From assembly GCF_016920785.2 (NCBI RefSeq), contig NW_024609839.1:13666196-13730195 (forward strand): a stretch of DNA of 64,000 bases, written 5' to 3'. Position 1 is the first letter of the stretch, and each line of letters starts with the position of its first letter. Below, in pieces: positions 42,870 through 54,654 of this stretch. A program made the translations under genes and the position numbers. The notes beneath the pieces were generated by a model. It was not told the DNA's origin. It saw only the letters and a program-made list of their open reading frames with translations, and did not search any database. Source of the stretch: Ixodes scapularis (Eukaryota > Arthropoda > Arachnida > Ixodida > Ixodidae).

Positions 42870-44170
42870 AGTATGCTTAAATGCTGGGCTAGCCCAATTG
42901 CTACCAGGAGCCCTATGCTACACGACGGGACCAAGCGGAATCAAGGGACCGGGAGCATTCCAGCGACCTGGATGCAAAGATGGGTTCAACTTCCACAGGA
43001 TTGGTGCCACCTGGATCTTGTCCCAAAGGGCCAGCAGCAGCTGGATAGCCTCGCATTGCGATGCGGGGATGGGGATGCCGAGCGAGCTCGGGGCATGCCG
43101 CCCACTCAGTGTGAGGGCCAGGTGCTCCCACTGACTGGCTAGGTGCATGTTGATGAGTTCCTGGAAGGTGTTGTTTACACTCAGCCGCCGGAGCTTGGCG
43201 TTCGACGCGTACGGCAGCACCCCCAGTGCCAGCTAGTACCCCTTGCGAATAATCACGTCCATCTTGCCCTTACCTCTCGACAGCAGGTTGAGATACGGAT
43301 TTGCGCAGGCGATGTGGCTCACGACGAGTGGTTGGGTCAGCCGGATCAGGTCCGACTCCTCGAGCCCGTGTCTGTGACTCGTTATACTTCTCACCATGCG
43401 CATGACTTGCGTGGTTGTCTTGACGAGTCGGTCGACCGTGTACTTGGGTCCGCCGTCCCGCTGGAGGTGAAGGCCCCAGGATCCGAACCCGCTTCACCAC
43501 CGGCACGGGGGTACCATCCTTTAACGTGAGGCGGATGTCCGCCTTCTTCTTCTTCGGGAATTGGCTTGCCCGCGTGGAGGAGCAACAGCTGAGACTTATC
43601 GGGGGCGCGCTGGAGGTTGCCGGCCTCGAGGTAGTTCTGCACCGTCTCAATGACTTCTTCGAGGAAGTCTTGCCTCCCGCTGTCCGATCCCGACGTAGCC
43701 CAAATCGTCAGGTCGTCCACATAGAGTGGCATAGAGTGTATGCTTCATCCGGGGAATCCGTTCCAGTAGAGGAGGCGGCTTGCACATCGCCAGTAACAAG
43801 GTGGGTGACAGGACCGAGCCTTGCCGATTGCCCTTGCTCGGTATCGGGATGGTGCTTGTGCGGATGGACTCGATTCCGATGGTGGCCATCCAGTTGCTCA
43901 GGAAGTCCCGCACATAATCATACATCCAGGGCCCGCACCCAGTTGAGGCCAAGTTCTCGAACACCAGCGTGTGCCTGACGTTGTCAAAGGTGCCCTTTAT
44001 ATCCAGGGCCAGGACCGCCCGCGTTGTCGTAGAGGAGATTCTGTCAAGGATATCCTCCTTGATCTGAAGCAGGACATCCTGCGTGGAGGTGTGACCAGAA
44101 CCCGAAAATGGTGTTCATGGTGGCATTGAGTTCAATACGGGATGGTCCCCTCAAATATTGCTGTAAACAG
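42870..44170 (-). mobile_element. LINE-5 here: I/R1-like RT fragment
   Basis: Minus strand: LDIKGTFDNVRH (about 44010), VFENLASTGCGPWMYDYVRD, FLSNWMATIG, PSKGNRQGSVLSPTL (about 43830-43790, usual TPQG reads NRQG), then the catalytic MPLYVDDLTIWATSGS (43732-43690) and APDKSQLLLLHAG. Further on, QELINMHLASQWEHLALTLS (about 43170) may be its later part. Both ends are missing and frames are broken. Confidence 0.7.
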
Positions 44171-45240
44171 CTGATCAGGGCATGGGCATTTAAAAAACGG
44201 AAATGGAGTGTCCAGGTCTGTGACGCTCGGCGGTATACCTGATAACTTCTATTTCTTTTGGATCCTTTTCAAGGGAGTATATTTTCCACTTCGGGGCACT
44301 TTTCTTGTTTCTGGCACTTACTACTGCAGGAACTGTTTCACCCTCACTTTCTTCTTTGCTTTCACAGCACTCATTTGATGTTAATGTGGAAGGGAATTGG
44401 CTGGATTCCACTCTTCGTTCCTACGTAAAATGTGCTGGCGTCCAATACCTGCCACAAAAAGGGTACTTAAGATTCCAAAAATAACTAAGAGTCTGTAAAC
44501 ATATGATGCCAGCATTTCTTTTTTTTATTTCCAATGAGCAACATTATATTATGCCAAAACTCTCCCTAAATGCACACTGCATTTCACAGCGCGCTAAACT
44601 CTGCCGGAAAAATCGGCGCCTGCACGCAAAGGGGCGTCGTTTCCTCAGCAGTGTATTTTACCTTGTGAAATTTTAAGGCGCTCCTTTCTTTTGCAGCTAG
44701 AACATCCTTAAAAATACTAAAAATGCGTTCGCCACGGACCACCGAGTCTTCCACCGGCAAACGCTGTCGTTTGCATACGATACGCCTTGAAATTTTCACC
44801 CCATGGTCGATCAGGCGCCGATTTTTCCGGTTGCTATCCCATACCTTGAGCCACCCAAAAACACCGCGCGCCCCCGTAGAAAAAAAAAAAAAAAAAGAAT
44901 GGAACGGCATTGAGTGTTTTGTTTACTTACTGACTTTGTGCGTGGACCGCGCCACGTTGCGCTGCCTGTTGCACCCGCGTTTTGGAACTAATTCAGTTGA
45001 CAGTTCCCTCCGAAGATGAAGCCACTGAAGCCACGGCGGTAATCGGACTGGTAGGCTGTTCCCTTTCGAGCGGGCGGAAGAAGACTACGAAGAATTCGGC
45101 AGCGAACGGGCGGAAACTAGATTACGTACAGCTTCAGTAGTCGACGCTTTGTTTTCTCGATTGCGTTCGCGGCGTTCACCGTGGACTCGCGCACTCGGCC
45201 GTAGCCGAACGGCCGAACCAGCTGGACGGCTGCCGGCGCG
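44171..45240. other. Unassigned stretch
   Basis: Poly-A run (about 44879-44896). CpG becomes frequent from about 45040. No gene model can be supported. Confidence 0.35.
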
Positions 45241-45252
45241 CGTACTGACAGC

Positions 45253-45266
45253 GTCGCCATAGCAAC
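45253..45266. promoter_or_regulatory. Perfect RFX X-box
   Basis: GTCGCCATAGCAAC matches the X-box consensus GTNRCCATRGYAAC at all fixed positions (on the other strand GTTGCTATGGCGAC). RFX factors bind such sites upstream of ciliary genes. It lies in a CpG-rich stretch (45040-45300), but no start exon was recognised on either side, so promoter function is inference. Confidence 0.45.
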
Positions 45267-45269
45267 CAC

Positions 45270-45875
45270 GCCGCGAGTGTGGTTGCCAGACAGAATTCAC
45301 ACGATTTTTTTTTCTCGTCACTCACGTTGAGTTACTAGAAGTTAGGCGCGTATCATTATAATACATTATGCTGTAAGAATAAGTTATTAAGGGATATGTG
45401 TACCTACCTAAGACAAATGCAGAAAAAATAGTATTGAAGAATAAAATTGGCGTAATCTTTTCATATCTTGATTAAGACCAGCGTGGTCACCGGTCTAACC
45501 GATGCGCGAAATAGGCGTGCATATATACAGCTCGGGGCACTTGTAGGTTTGTATAAGTAGGATGGATGTACTATTTGTTGTGCATTGAGCAATTGATCAG
45601 TGCTTGTATGCCCTTGTGTATGTACAGTGTTGTGTGTATGTCCATGTCGTAAGTGAATGTGACCGCGCGGTGGGCAGCAAAAATCTGCTGTTTTCTTTTT
45701 TCAAATGTTGATCACTTTTTTTTTTCGTCGCTAGATGGGGGTTGTCGCCGCCCAATTTGAAAAGTGTGCCGGTTGGTGGTCTATAACTATTAGAGGGCCG
45801 GATGCCATTAGTCCATCCGTCGTGTTGATCGCTCCGAGTTGTTCGGTTCCGCTGGTAGCTGTGTCGTCGCGTTAA
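45270..45875. other. Unassigned stretch
   Basis: No gene or repeat family recognised. Confidence 0.35.
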
Positions 45876-46412
45876 GCGCGATCCAAACCAACGCTTCTTT
45901 TTGCGCCTGTAGGTCGTGCGGCTGCGGATGTGACGCATTTCGTGGCGTTTTTGCTGTTTCCGGGCGCGCTTCCTGAGTCAGAACCGTGCGCTTTGGTTTG
46001 GACGGGCAAAACTTCGGGCGAGCGCGCACGCGCGCACGCAGGCACGAGCGCACAAGCAAGGTGCAACTGCGACAGACTGGCCGGCCAGACGGCGAGAGAA
46101 AGAGAGAGAGAGATCGCGTTGTCATGTTGGAAGAGAATAAAAGGGTGGGGGGGGGGGGGGGGAGAGAGGGCAGCCAGACGGCGAGAAACGCGGAGCCGGA
46201 ACTAGCTTGCCGTCCACCGATTGGCCGGGACGCAGGAGCGTCCTTCTACGTCACCGCACGTTTTTGTGCGCGTTGAGAAAGAAGTTGAAATCAACCAACT
46301 TTCTTGTGCGCGCCCGGAAGGAGCGAAGAAGCGGCGCGACGTCACGAAAATACGTCACATCCGCAGCCGCACGCCCTACAGGCGCAAAAAGAAGCGTTGG
46401 TTTGGATCGCGC
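45876..46412. repeat. Foldback element, arms about 75 bp
   Basis: GCGCGATCCAAACCAACGCT at 45876, with TTGCGCCTGTAGG and TGCGGCTGCGGATGTGACG, is mirrored at 46336-46412. The centre (about 390 bp) is GC-rich with an AGAGAGAG run and a G homopolymer (about 46146-46162). No transposase. Target duplication not identified. Confidence 0.75.
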
Positions 46413-46690
46413 TTTATGCTGCCTGATTGCAACAAAAGGAGGTTAGGCGGCTTCCCCAGCGCGTGTTCTAGGTGCTGAATGCCGCTGTTCACGCACAAGC
46501 GTTCATGAGTGGACAACGCACGTAACAGAGGTGAGCACAGGCAATAGTTAATCGAGAGCCACACGGAGCGCGAGTGCGATACCTCCTAGCCGCTGTCGAC
46601 AGAGGGTGTCGGAGCGATTCGTTATCAACTTGTCGTCCACGGCAAGTGGGCGTTTCGTTCAATAAAGCCAGCCTGTCAGTGTTTTGTAAA

Positions 46691-47085
46691 GCTTTATAAG
46701 CGCTTCTGATGCGATGAAAATGCGACCGGCATCGAGCAGGCCGAGCGAGACTTCGGCGACAGTCTTGACTGTTCATTCTCCAGCGGTTTCGGCCTTACTC
46801 GTATTATTTGCGGTGTTGGCGCTTGGAGATAGAGATGTTTGGAAAGTTTTTTGCGCCTACAGATGACACCAAACACCAAACACCAAACATCAGAAGCGCT
46901 TTATAAGCGCTTCTGATGCGATGAAAATCCGACCGGCATCGAGCAGGCCGAGCGAGACTTCGGCGACAGTCTTGACTGTTCATTCTCCAGCGGTTTCGGC
47001 CTTACTCGTATTATTTGCGGTGTTGGCGCTTGGACATAGAGATGTTTGGAAAGTTTTTTGCGCCTACAGATGACACCAAACGAGC
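46691..47085. repeat. 207-bp tandem duplication with a 31-base palindrome at the junction
   Basis: Two nearly identical copies start GCTTTATAAGCGCTTCTGAT at 46691 and 46898 and run through CCGAGCGAGACTTCGGCGAC to GTTTTTTGCGCCTACAGATG. The junction (46888-46918) reads CATCAGAAGCGCTT, TAT, AAGCGCTTCTGATG, a perfect stem. A CAAACAC triplicate precedes it. Confidence 0.85.
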
Positions 47086-47119
47086 GTGCGAGCCGTATGC
47101 TCTTGCTCCGGCGAGAAGC

Positions 47120-47300
47120 CGCGTACGGCTCGCTAGGCTCGTATCGCCTGTCGCATACTGGCCGCCATATTGTTTTTAGGGTGTTAGCAGTTAACACGAT
47201 TTTCACCACCTCCGGCGGCTAACACCCTTACACGAATAAAGGCGTTAGCCAGAGGACGAGCCATTTACACGAATAAGGGTGTAAAAATTTTAAGTGTGAT
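47120..47300 (+). repeat. GGCTCGCT...GGCCGCCAT...GGGTGTTA repeat, copy 2
   Basis: Shares ordered words with 22555-22810. Its right part holds GGCTAACACC / GGCGTTAGCC and TAGGGTGTTA / TAAGGGTGTAA hairpin-forming words. Confidence 0.55.
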
Positions 47301-50300
47301 AGTACGCCCCCGCCCCACACTCTTGGATTTGCTCTTTTTTGTTGACTCTGCTGCTGAGTTGAACGCCGCAGCGTCTCGACTTCGGGTAGGATCTGGCAGT
47401 AACGCACATTAAACATGGCTCCGGTATTGTTTTGGTTTGACGGGACGCGAGAAGCTCCGCGGTTTCCGAGCACATGTAGCGAAGACTTTACCGGAGAAGT
47501 GCATTTCTGATGTTCCCGGAAGACGGAAAGTATCATTCCTAATCGTCGTGTGTGTGCTTTGAAAGCGAAGGGACTCACAGGGTCCACGAGTGCGCAACCA
47601 CAAGCCAACGTTCACGACAGCGCTGCGTTGACTTCGGTGATCTCGTTCTATTTGGTGAAACACGGCGATGCGACAAGTAACCGAAATGTTCGTGGTGTGT
47701 GGTGCGGTGCTTCGAAGTAGACACCCACACTAACACGGAGCGCAAATTGGTTGTTGTGGGGTTGAGGTTCAACGGGTTCAATCCCGTCGTCGTTAGCTGA
47801 CCCAGTCAAGCTGGTCCGGGAGGACGCAGCGAGCGTTTTTAAAAGTAAATCTTCGTTCGTTCCGTTTCAAAATGTGGAAGATTCGTGACGTTTACCCTGA
47901 GTAAAAAGCTGCGGACATTTTCAACAAAATTACATCGTTTTAATTGAATAATGGTCTCCAAATTGTTGTCGTAAATCTGCCCTTTTTATGCTTCGTGATG
48001 TTGGACTGCGTTTGCACAGCTACGTGTTTGCACAGCGACGCACACCACTGGAGTAGTTGATTCCGTTCTTCAAACGACCGGTTATACTGAATCTCAGTGA
48101 AACACCACCGATATCTTCTTCAAAATCTCGTGCGAGTTTGTTGCGCTCATTATGCGATGTGAATAAATTTGGGAAATATTTCCTACCTGCCCACATATGC
48201 ATGAACTGCGACAATATTTTTACGTAGTGCTTTTCATTTTGAGAAAGGCGTTGGTGCATTTATTAAAGTACAATTACTTGAGAGTCCAAAAATTGGGGAG
48301 GGCGAGCAAGCTTTCCCAACTTTGTCTCTTTGCTCTCTGGCACTGCCCCTAGTTTCAAGTTGCAGTTTCAGTAGGCATACCTACTAGCAGGTACAAACTG
48401 CTCTAGGGCAGGTAAAAGACTGGGAAGTCGGGACGGTGCGGACTCCGTGTTTTGCGCTTTTCGCAAGGTGACTGGGGAAGTGCTTTTGCAAGGTATGTGA
48501 AATATGCAACCGAATTTGTTATGCCCGTCGTTGGCACCTCTCCAGCAAAACGAATAAGGTAATCTACAAAGCCGCAATAACAAGGCAAGATTTACGATAA
48601 GAGTTCACATTCATTCAAACAACTTTACGTAAGATGGTTTGGAAGCCGAGAAAAAAAAAAAAAAAACATCTGGCGGCTAATGCAGAATTCGGACGTCCGA
48701 AGGCGCCTGCGGACAGCTATTACGTATTAATCTGGCTGTGCCAGGTTTTTTGCGTAATGGTAGTGCCTCAGTCGCGGACGTTCGGTGCACCCGGTGCGAA
48801 TTTCAAAGGCCTCCGGAGCGAAATGGCGAGAACAGCTTTGTCGCGACGCGAACGCCCTATTGCCTCCAGCCAAATAGCATTTCCTTTCGGGGCGACATGG
48901 TTGCTGGAAGGCTCGCTGTCGCGATCACTCATCTGGCAGCAGTTTACAGAACAACGGCGCCGCTTTACAGGAGGTGACATCTCCAAAAAGTCAGCATTTG
49001 CACGCGCAAGCAAAGATGAAAAAATAAACACGCTAAGAAAGCAAAGAGAAACACGAAAGTAACAGACCGCGCTATGAAAGCCGGAACCCCGCGCCGCTTC
49101 CTCTCACTAGCACCTGAAACAGTGGCTAAACACATGCTACTTCACTTCCGGAAGTCTCACTCAAGCACCTGGGTCGAGGCGAAACACTGATCACTTCGGC
49201 GAAACGACTAGTCGAGGTAGGCGAGACAGGCGGGAGCAGAGACGTCGGCGGCCATGAAAAATATAGAGAAGCTTTTGTTTGTTATGGTATGAATCCAAAC
49301 GGAAGTGCCCGTCTTGTAAACCTTTTGTAAGGAATAATAACTCTCATCACATGGGTTATTCCTTAAACGTAGAAATATTCCGCTCAAAAGGAAATTACAA
49401 CATATGACAAAAGTTTAACAATCAAGAACTAAGCTGTCAATCAAACTCTTAGCCAATGAGAAATATCGCAGCCAATTGTTGCTAAACGTCCCGGAACACC
49501 AACTTTGTGGCGCGCGATATAAAACGGACGAAATAACCGCAAAGTCAAATCAGTCTCACGCATTAATTATTGCTGTAATTTTTTTTACTCGCGGAAAAAT
49601 TGTTTTTGGACATGCTTGCCAAATTAGCAGGTTTAAGAAAAAAAGATTTTTTTTTACAGTTGCCCTTTAAGGGAAAAACGACACGTTCACTCAAATCGAG
49701 GTATTTGACTTCGTTAAAGAGGCTTTGTCGCAAGACGTCGGCTCCAATGACACATTTTCTAGAACCGACAGAGGCTGTACTGCGGCTGCGCTCTATCGTG
49801 TGCCGTAAAAGGTTATGGTGTCCCTAGTGCACCTTTATATTTTTCTTTCCTTGCCGTTACCTTCTAAGACCTTCCCCCCTTTTCAGAAGACGGCCAAGTT
49901 GCGTGGTTTTCATGGAGCGCCGTAAAAGGCTGTACATGCCTTATCCCTATAATTTGGGTGGATTTATTATATTTTTATGAATAATGCTCACTATGTTTCT
50001 AGTTAAAATACCTTTCAATTTATAAATTATAAGGTCAGTTATAAAAAGTACACAATAACATAATAATATCCGACGCTTATCCCCCCCCCCCCCCTAAATT
50101 TGCTATTTGGCAGGAACCAATATTACATCAATCCTTTTTCTGTGCAATGAGTACTTTTCACAGAAACGAGTTGGCACGCGTTTCGTGAAACATCTTATAT
50201 GTATGGCTGAATGCTTTTTCCAAGCACCTGACTTTCATTTAGTATATATTTTACAGAAATATACAAGATATGATCCGGACCATAGTATTTCAACAGATAT

Positions 50301-50389
50301 GGAAACACCCAAGAACAAAGCTCAAAGCCCTGGTGGTTATCGGCTTCCCCTGTATTTAGTTGTACGGTACGCATGGCCACTTACCCTAC
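47301..50389. other. Unassigned stretch
   Basis: Poly-A (48651-48666), poly-C (50081-50094) and a CAGTTGCCCTTTAA end (49658-49672), possibly the right edge of a TTAA-target MITE whose left edge was not found. No coding region supported. Confidence 0.35.
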
Positions 50390-50740
50390 TGAAAAAAAAA
50401 CTATATGAACCCATACGGCAAACCATATGGAATAGTATGGATCTATATGGCTCCATATGGCCAACCGTATGGCATGGTATGGATTCATACGGTTCCATAT
50501 GGCTGAACCATACCGAGCCATACCATACACATATGGTTCCGTATAGTTGGATATGGCTGAACCATACGAAGCCATACCATACACATATGGTTCCTTATAG
50601 TTGGATATGGCTGAACCATATGGAGCCATACCATACACATATGGTTCCGTATAGTTGGATATGACTGAACCATACCGAGCCATACCATACACATGTGATT
50701 CCGTATGGTTGTATAGTCTAAAACATACAAAACTACATTC
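50390..50740. repeat. 54-bp satellite of CCATATGG-type near-palindromes
   Basis: CATATGGTTCCGTATAGTTG (GATATGGCTGAACCATAC..AGCCATACCATACA) repeats at 50530, 50584, 50638 and 50692, an exact 54-base period. A more degenerate run of CCATATGG, CATACGG and ATGGTATGG words lies from 50395 to 50530. Because 54 is divisible by three, several long open frames appear; they are artefacts. Confidence 0.9.
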
Positions 50741-50810
50741 ATATGGTCGCACCAGTACCATATACTCAACCGTTTACGTTCTTATGACTGCAAAGAATTC
50801 CACCTTATTG

Positions 50811-50966
50811 TCACGCGCGTCGCCGACCAAGCGCTCGTGGCCGAATGTTTATCATCATTAAATCCTACGCAAGGGGCTCGCGGTTTGATGCCTGGGAGCG
50901 GGCGCGCCTTCTTGTTATTTCTGTAAATTTTGAGTTCTGGTAAATTCGAGAACCCTGTTGCTTATT
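50811..50966 (+). repeat. tRNA-derived SINE, family 2, copy 1
   Basis: GTCGCCGACCAAGCGCTCGT leads into A-box-like GTGGCCGAATGTTTATC and B-box GCGGTTTGATGCC, then CTGGGAGCGGGCGCGCC and AGTTCTGGTAAATTCGAGAA ending CCCTGTTGCTTATT. Closely matches the minus copy at 60076-60233. Promoter boxes carry changes, so it is probably silent. Confidence 0.75.
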
Positions 50967-51195
50967 TGTTGTTTGAATGTTCTATGGGCCGAACCTCCTA
51001 CGCTGATTTTTTCAGGAGCCCACTTGTGTACATAAGGAGCTCCGTGTTGCGAGCCGGGGTCAGTCTCGCCCCAGTATTTGATTGGAAGTGGATATTCTGC
51101 TGGTAGCTGGCACACCAGGGAAAAAAAATGCCGGCCGCTGTCCCATATCGGTCTCGTATAAAACAAATTGTGAAAACAGCAATTCGAAGTTGTAA

Positions 51196-51268
51196 AGTGG
51201 CGCAGTGGTAAGGTGTCTGTTTCATAATCAGTAGAACACTGGCGACACTGGTTCAATCCTGTCACAGG
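51196..51268 (+). repeat. tRNA-Met-like pseudogene or SINE head
   Basis: GTGGCGCAGTGGTAAGGTGT (A-box), TTTCATAATCA (anticodon loop with CAT) and CTGGTTCAATCCTG (B-box/T-arm). The acceptor stem does not pair and an A-run follows, so it is a tRNA-like retro-sequence, not a working tRNA gene. Confidence 0.5.
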
Positions 51269-51269
51269 T

Positions 51270-52000
51270 TCGGTGAAAAAAAAAAGATATCCTATGCAAA
51301 CAAATTTATAATTTTGATAGGACCGCTGACCGGACGATAGGTCTACGCCCTGGTGACGGACTCACAGTGAGGGGAGAGGGAACAACACAGACTCCTTTTT
51401 GTTCAACCACAGGACGGTTTACTGAAAATACGATAGACATAAAACAAAACAAACAAAACTCCCGACAGCGAGGCACAACGGAGCGCCCCACAGAGGAAGC
51501 GCTGAGGCGCGACTTATCATGAAAACACGGCGCTCATTCAAAGAACATTTTCTGCAGACTCAAAGGAAGAAAAAAAAAAAAAAAAAAGAACGCACACACA
51601 CTTGGGCGCCCAAAGCAGCGCTTGGACCAGGGAGCCCAAACACCTCCCGCGCTCAGCCTTCCGTCGCTACCGCAGTCCCGCCCAAACTTCGCGTTGCGTT
51701 CACCCCCCGGCCAAGTCTTCGCGCACACTCCCTTGACTCGGCTCGGAATCAAGCCGAGGGCCTCACTTTCCCAAATTCTAGCTACAGACTCCACTTTCCC
51801 TCGCCCCCCCCCCCCCCAAAAAAAAAATGTTTTTCTGCAGTTGTAAAAACAAAATACATATATAAAAAAAAAACAAAAACACGTCACACTGGCAAGCCCC
51901 GCAGTGAGCCTACCCCAGCTAACCATAAAGAGCACCCCCACTCCGACATCTGGAAGCTATTCCCAACATTCCGGGAAGCGAGTCGCCCATCGCTACCAAC
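51270..52000. other. Unassigned stretch
   Basis: A-rich runs (51570-51588, 51820-51880) and C-run (51805-51817). No gene. Confidence 0.35.
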
Positions 52001-52199
52001 TCTCCGTTTCACCTTCAGACCGAGCGCAGTGGACGCCACGAGCCATCCCAGCCGATCCAGCGCCGGGAGAAAGTCGCGTGACCTGCCGGTGGGGCGGGCC
52101 GACACAGGGAGCTCAAGGTCGCATGACACTCCCTCAACGCCACATTGGCTGGGATGGCTCCTAGCGTTCCCTGTGCTCGGACGGAAGGTGAAACGGAGC
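52001..52199. repeat. Inverted repeat, arms about 53 bp
   Basis: TCTCCGTTTCACCTTCAGAC, GAGCGCAGTGGACGC and GAGCCATCCCAGCC (52001-52053) are mirrored at 52146-52199 with few mismatches, enclosing GC-rich DNA. Confidence 0.8.
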
Positions 52200-52351
52200 T
52201 CGCGAGAAATGTCTTCGGGCCGAGGGAGGGGCCAGGGGGCCATAAAACAGAAAGCGGGCGAGGCGAACGAGGCCCGAACCACCCCGCCGCTCAACGCGCG
52301 GGGCAAAGGAGCGTCCGGCGATCGGATGCGCTTCCTCGCGAGAACTCCAAA

Positions 52352-52360
52352 AAATAAATA

Positions 52361-52395
<35 letters not shown>

Positions 52396-52411
52396 TAATA
52401 ATAATAATAAT
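52352..52411. repeat. AAT/ATA microsatellite
   Basis: AAATAAAT followed by about 18 ATA/AAT triplets with one C interruption. Confidence 0.95.
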
Positions 52412-52443
52412 AGTCGAATTCTGTGACAAATCCCTATAACGCA

Positions 52444-53740
52444 GGGGTCTCCAAACGTTTTGCCAAGGGCCCGGATTGGGGACCTCTCGCAGTCTCGAGG
52501 GCCGGAAAACAAATACATGTTATAAATCATTAAAAACAATATTAATAAGCCCTGATGAGCATTTAAATAGAGGAACTCAAGTTAGAGTAAAAACGAGAAG
52601 CAATCAAGGGTGGATTAATACATATACTTTATTTCGAAATTCAGCATATAGGTAATTGTGACATACGATAAGTGTGACCCGATAACCCACCAGGCACAAA
52701 TCAAAACGCATATGAACTCTGGAATATTCGCACAGATAAAAAAAACTAACGAGAACGGTAAAACTGTGATGACAATATGCAATAGTTATCACACATGACT
52801 TATATCACAATATACACGAGAACGCAAAGGAATTTTAACGTAGTTACAGATATGAAGCAGGAAACTAAGCACGGTGAACCTGATGATGACAACATACGAC
52901 TATATGCCACAAAACACTAAGCAGTATTTGAGCCGGAATGCATCAGAATTTCGACACATTTACTCGGACATGAGGTGCAGGACTAATGTGAGCGGTGTAG
53001 CTGATCCTTCGGCTTTATTATTTCGCTGAACTGCGGCTTCAATCTTGACGAGCCAATAATTAGGAGGGACTTCAAGTGTTCAACAGACACGTTAGCTCTG
53101 TATTTGGATTTTACGTACTTCATCCTTGAAAATGTCTGCTCACAAAGGTATGTAGTGCAAAAAATCAGTTTATTTCAGGTTTGGAAATTGCTCAGCGCCC
53201 AAGGATTTGTAAAACTGTATAAAATTTCCTACCTTGTAGTTTTCCTTCAGAATGTAGTTTGACTGTAAGTCAAACTACCATTCTGAATAAACTACAAACT
53301 GTAAGTCAAACTACAAACTAACTCTCCTATCGAAGTCAGAAAACCGTTCGAAAAATTGCCTCTGAAGGTATCTGAGGATTTCCATTGCGAAGAATGAGGG
53401 GAATTCCAGATCAGTCTCTGTACGGAGCTTTGCACAATAGGGGAAGTGATCCCAGGTCTGGTTTCACACTTGTCTTTCGAAGAGCTGTAATTTCACCCTG
53501 AATCCTTTAATATCCATGGATACGTCATGAATAAGACGTGTCTCGCCTTGCAATCTCACATTCAGCTTATTCACATGCTCCGTCAGGTCTACACAGAACG
53601 ACAATTTCCAAAGCCACTTACTGTTCGAAAGCAGCGGTTCGGGCCGCTTCTTGTCTGCGAGAAATTTCCTTATTTCTTCTCTAAGGCATGTCCCCATATC
53701 TCCCACAGAGTGCCTGCTGAAGAATCGTACAGCCCCCCCT

Positions 53741-53771
<31 letters not shown>

Positions 53772-54157
53772 ACGCACCGCTTGCGCGGCTGGCGCCGCGT
53801 TCGAGATTCTTCTATCCTCCGTCCTCCCCTAAGCTGACAGTGCACTGAAAGCTGCATACCCGCTAAACCAGTCAACTCCCGGTCTTTTGCCACGTGATCA
53901 CACCCTCTCTGCATATTATTCACGAGTGGAGAGCGAGATCTGGCGATAAGAGACATGCAGTTGATTGGTCCGGCGAACACGTAGCTTCCACCGCACTGTC
54001 AGTTTTCGTGTGAACCGAGCATTCAAAATGCCTTCTTCGCTTCGGCGTCGAGCGAGAAATACGATGAGGTGTTCTCTCTTTCCGGTATGTTCGGTGCTCG
54101 TCAGAAAGCCTCCGCGGACCGGATTTGGCCAGCGGGCCAGGGTTTGGAGTCCCCTGC
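52444..54157 (-). mobile_element. hAT element, GTF2IRD2-like transposase remnant
   Basis: Terminal repeats CAGGGGTCTCCAAACG (52444) and complement of CAGGGGACTCCAAACC (ending about 54157). Minus-strand coding remnants: LREEIRKFLADKKRPEPLLS, NSKWLWKLSFCVDLTEHVNK, FRVKLQLFERQV (53706-53464), and the C-terminal dimerisation segment YLCEQTFSRMKYVKSKYRAN, VEHLKSLLIIGSS (about 53160-53040). These match hAT proteins annotated as GTF2I-repeat-domain protein 2-like. A 26-base or longer poly-C run (about 53745-53771) and small duplications interrupt it. No matching 8-bp target duplication was found. Confidence 0.8.
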
Positions 54158-54299
54158 AACGCTTAATTTTCTTTTTTTTTTTTTTTTTTTTTTTGCTGAG
54201 GCATTTGGCGATATTTACAACATTTGTTTTCTACAATTAACAATGAAAAAAAAACGAATATTGTCTACGAAACTTTTCTGAACTAAACGGTAAGTGGAG
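54158..54299. other. Spacer
   Basis: Poly-T run (54172-54194); GGTAAGTGGAGGACAATGGG and GGTAAGTGGAGGACGGGAG form a short direct repeat at about 54290-54327. Confidence 0.5.
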
Positions 54300-54645
54300 G
54301 ACAATGGGGTAAGTGGAGGACGGGAGGCACTCACTTGATCGAATGACGTTTTAGCGAACGCCCACTAATGAGCAGCCGCAGACTGTCGCTGCGAACCGGC
54401 GCGAACGCAGGCGGGGGGTTAACACGATCTCCAGTGATACACGCGCCGTCCGAAATTGCTGGCATTTTCTCCCCGGGCTGTTGTGCCAGCTGCCGCAAAA
54501 TAGCCCCACCCGCGTTTGATCCTGCGGTTCTTCCGTCATCGCCGCCTGCGACGCTAGTCTTTTTCTATTTTGTTTTGGGCACAAGTTTGCCCCATTAATC
54601 GTTTAGTTTGCTTCAATTTTCATCGCCTCATCAATCGTCATTCGT
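54300..54645 (+). repeat. Probable 5' LTR of the gypsy element
   Basis: Its 3' part (TTTCTATTTTGTTTTGGGCA, CAAGTTTGCCCCATTAATCG, ATTCGTGAAA) parallels the LTR at 8647-8926. The left boundary is not resolved. No 3' LTR was found after the pol remnant. Confidence 0.5.
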
Positions 54646-54654
54646 GAAATTCTG

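Noticed and set aside
43526..43978. 150-residue plus frame
   Set aside because: Shadow of the minus-strand LINE RT in the same place.
47745..47800. tRNA T-arm-like ACGGGTTCAATCCCGT
   Set aside because: Only the B-box-like stem is present; no A-box or cloverleaf around it.
50530..50712. CRISPR-like regular repeat
   Set aside because: Units are directly adjacent with no unique spacers, and the sequence is eukaryotic.
50107..50769. 185-residue and 126-residue frames with repeated WLNHTEPYHTHMVPYS-type units
   Set aside because: Products of the exact 54-bp satellite read in several frames.
51519..52361. 280-residue plus frame
   Set aside because: It runs through poly-A, C-runs and an inverted repeat, with low-complexity Lys/Pro/Ser sequence; not a gene.
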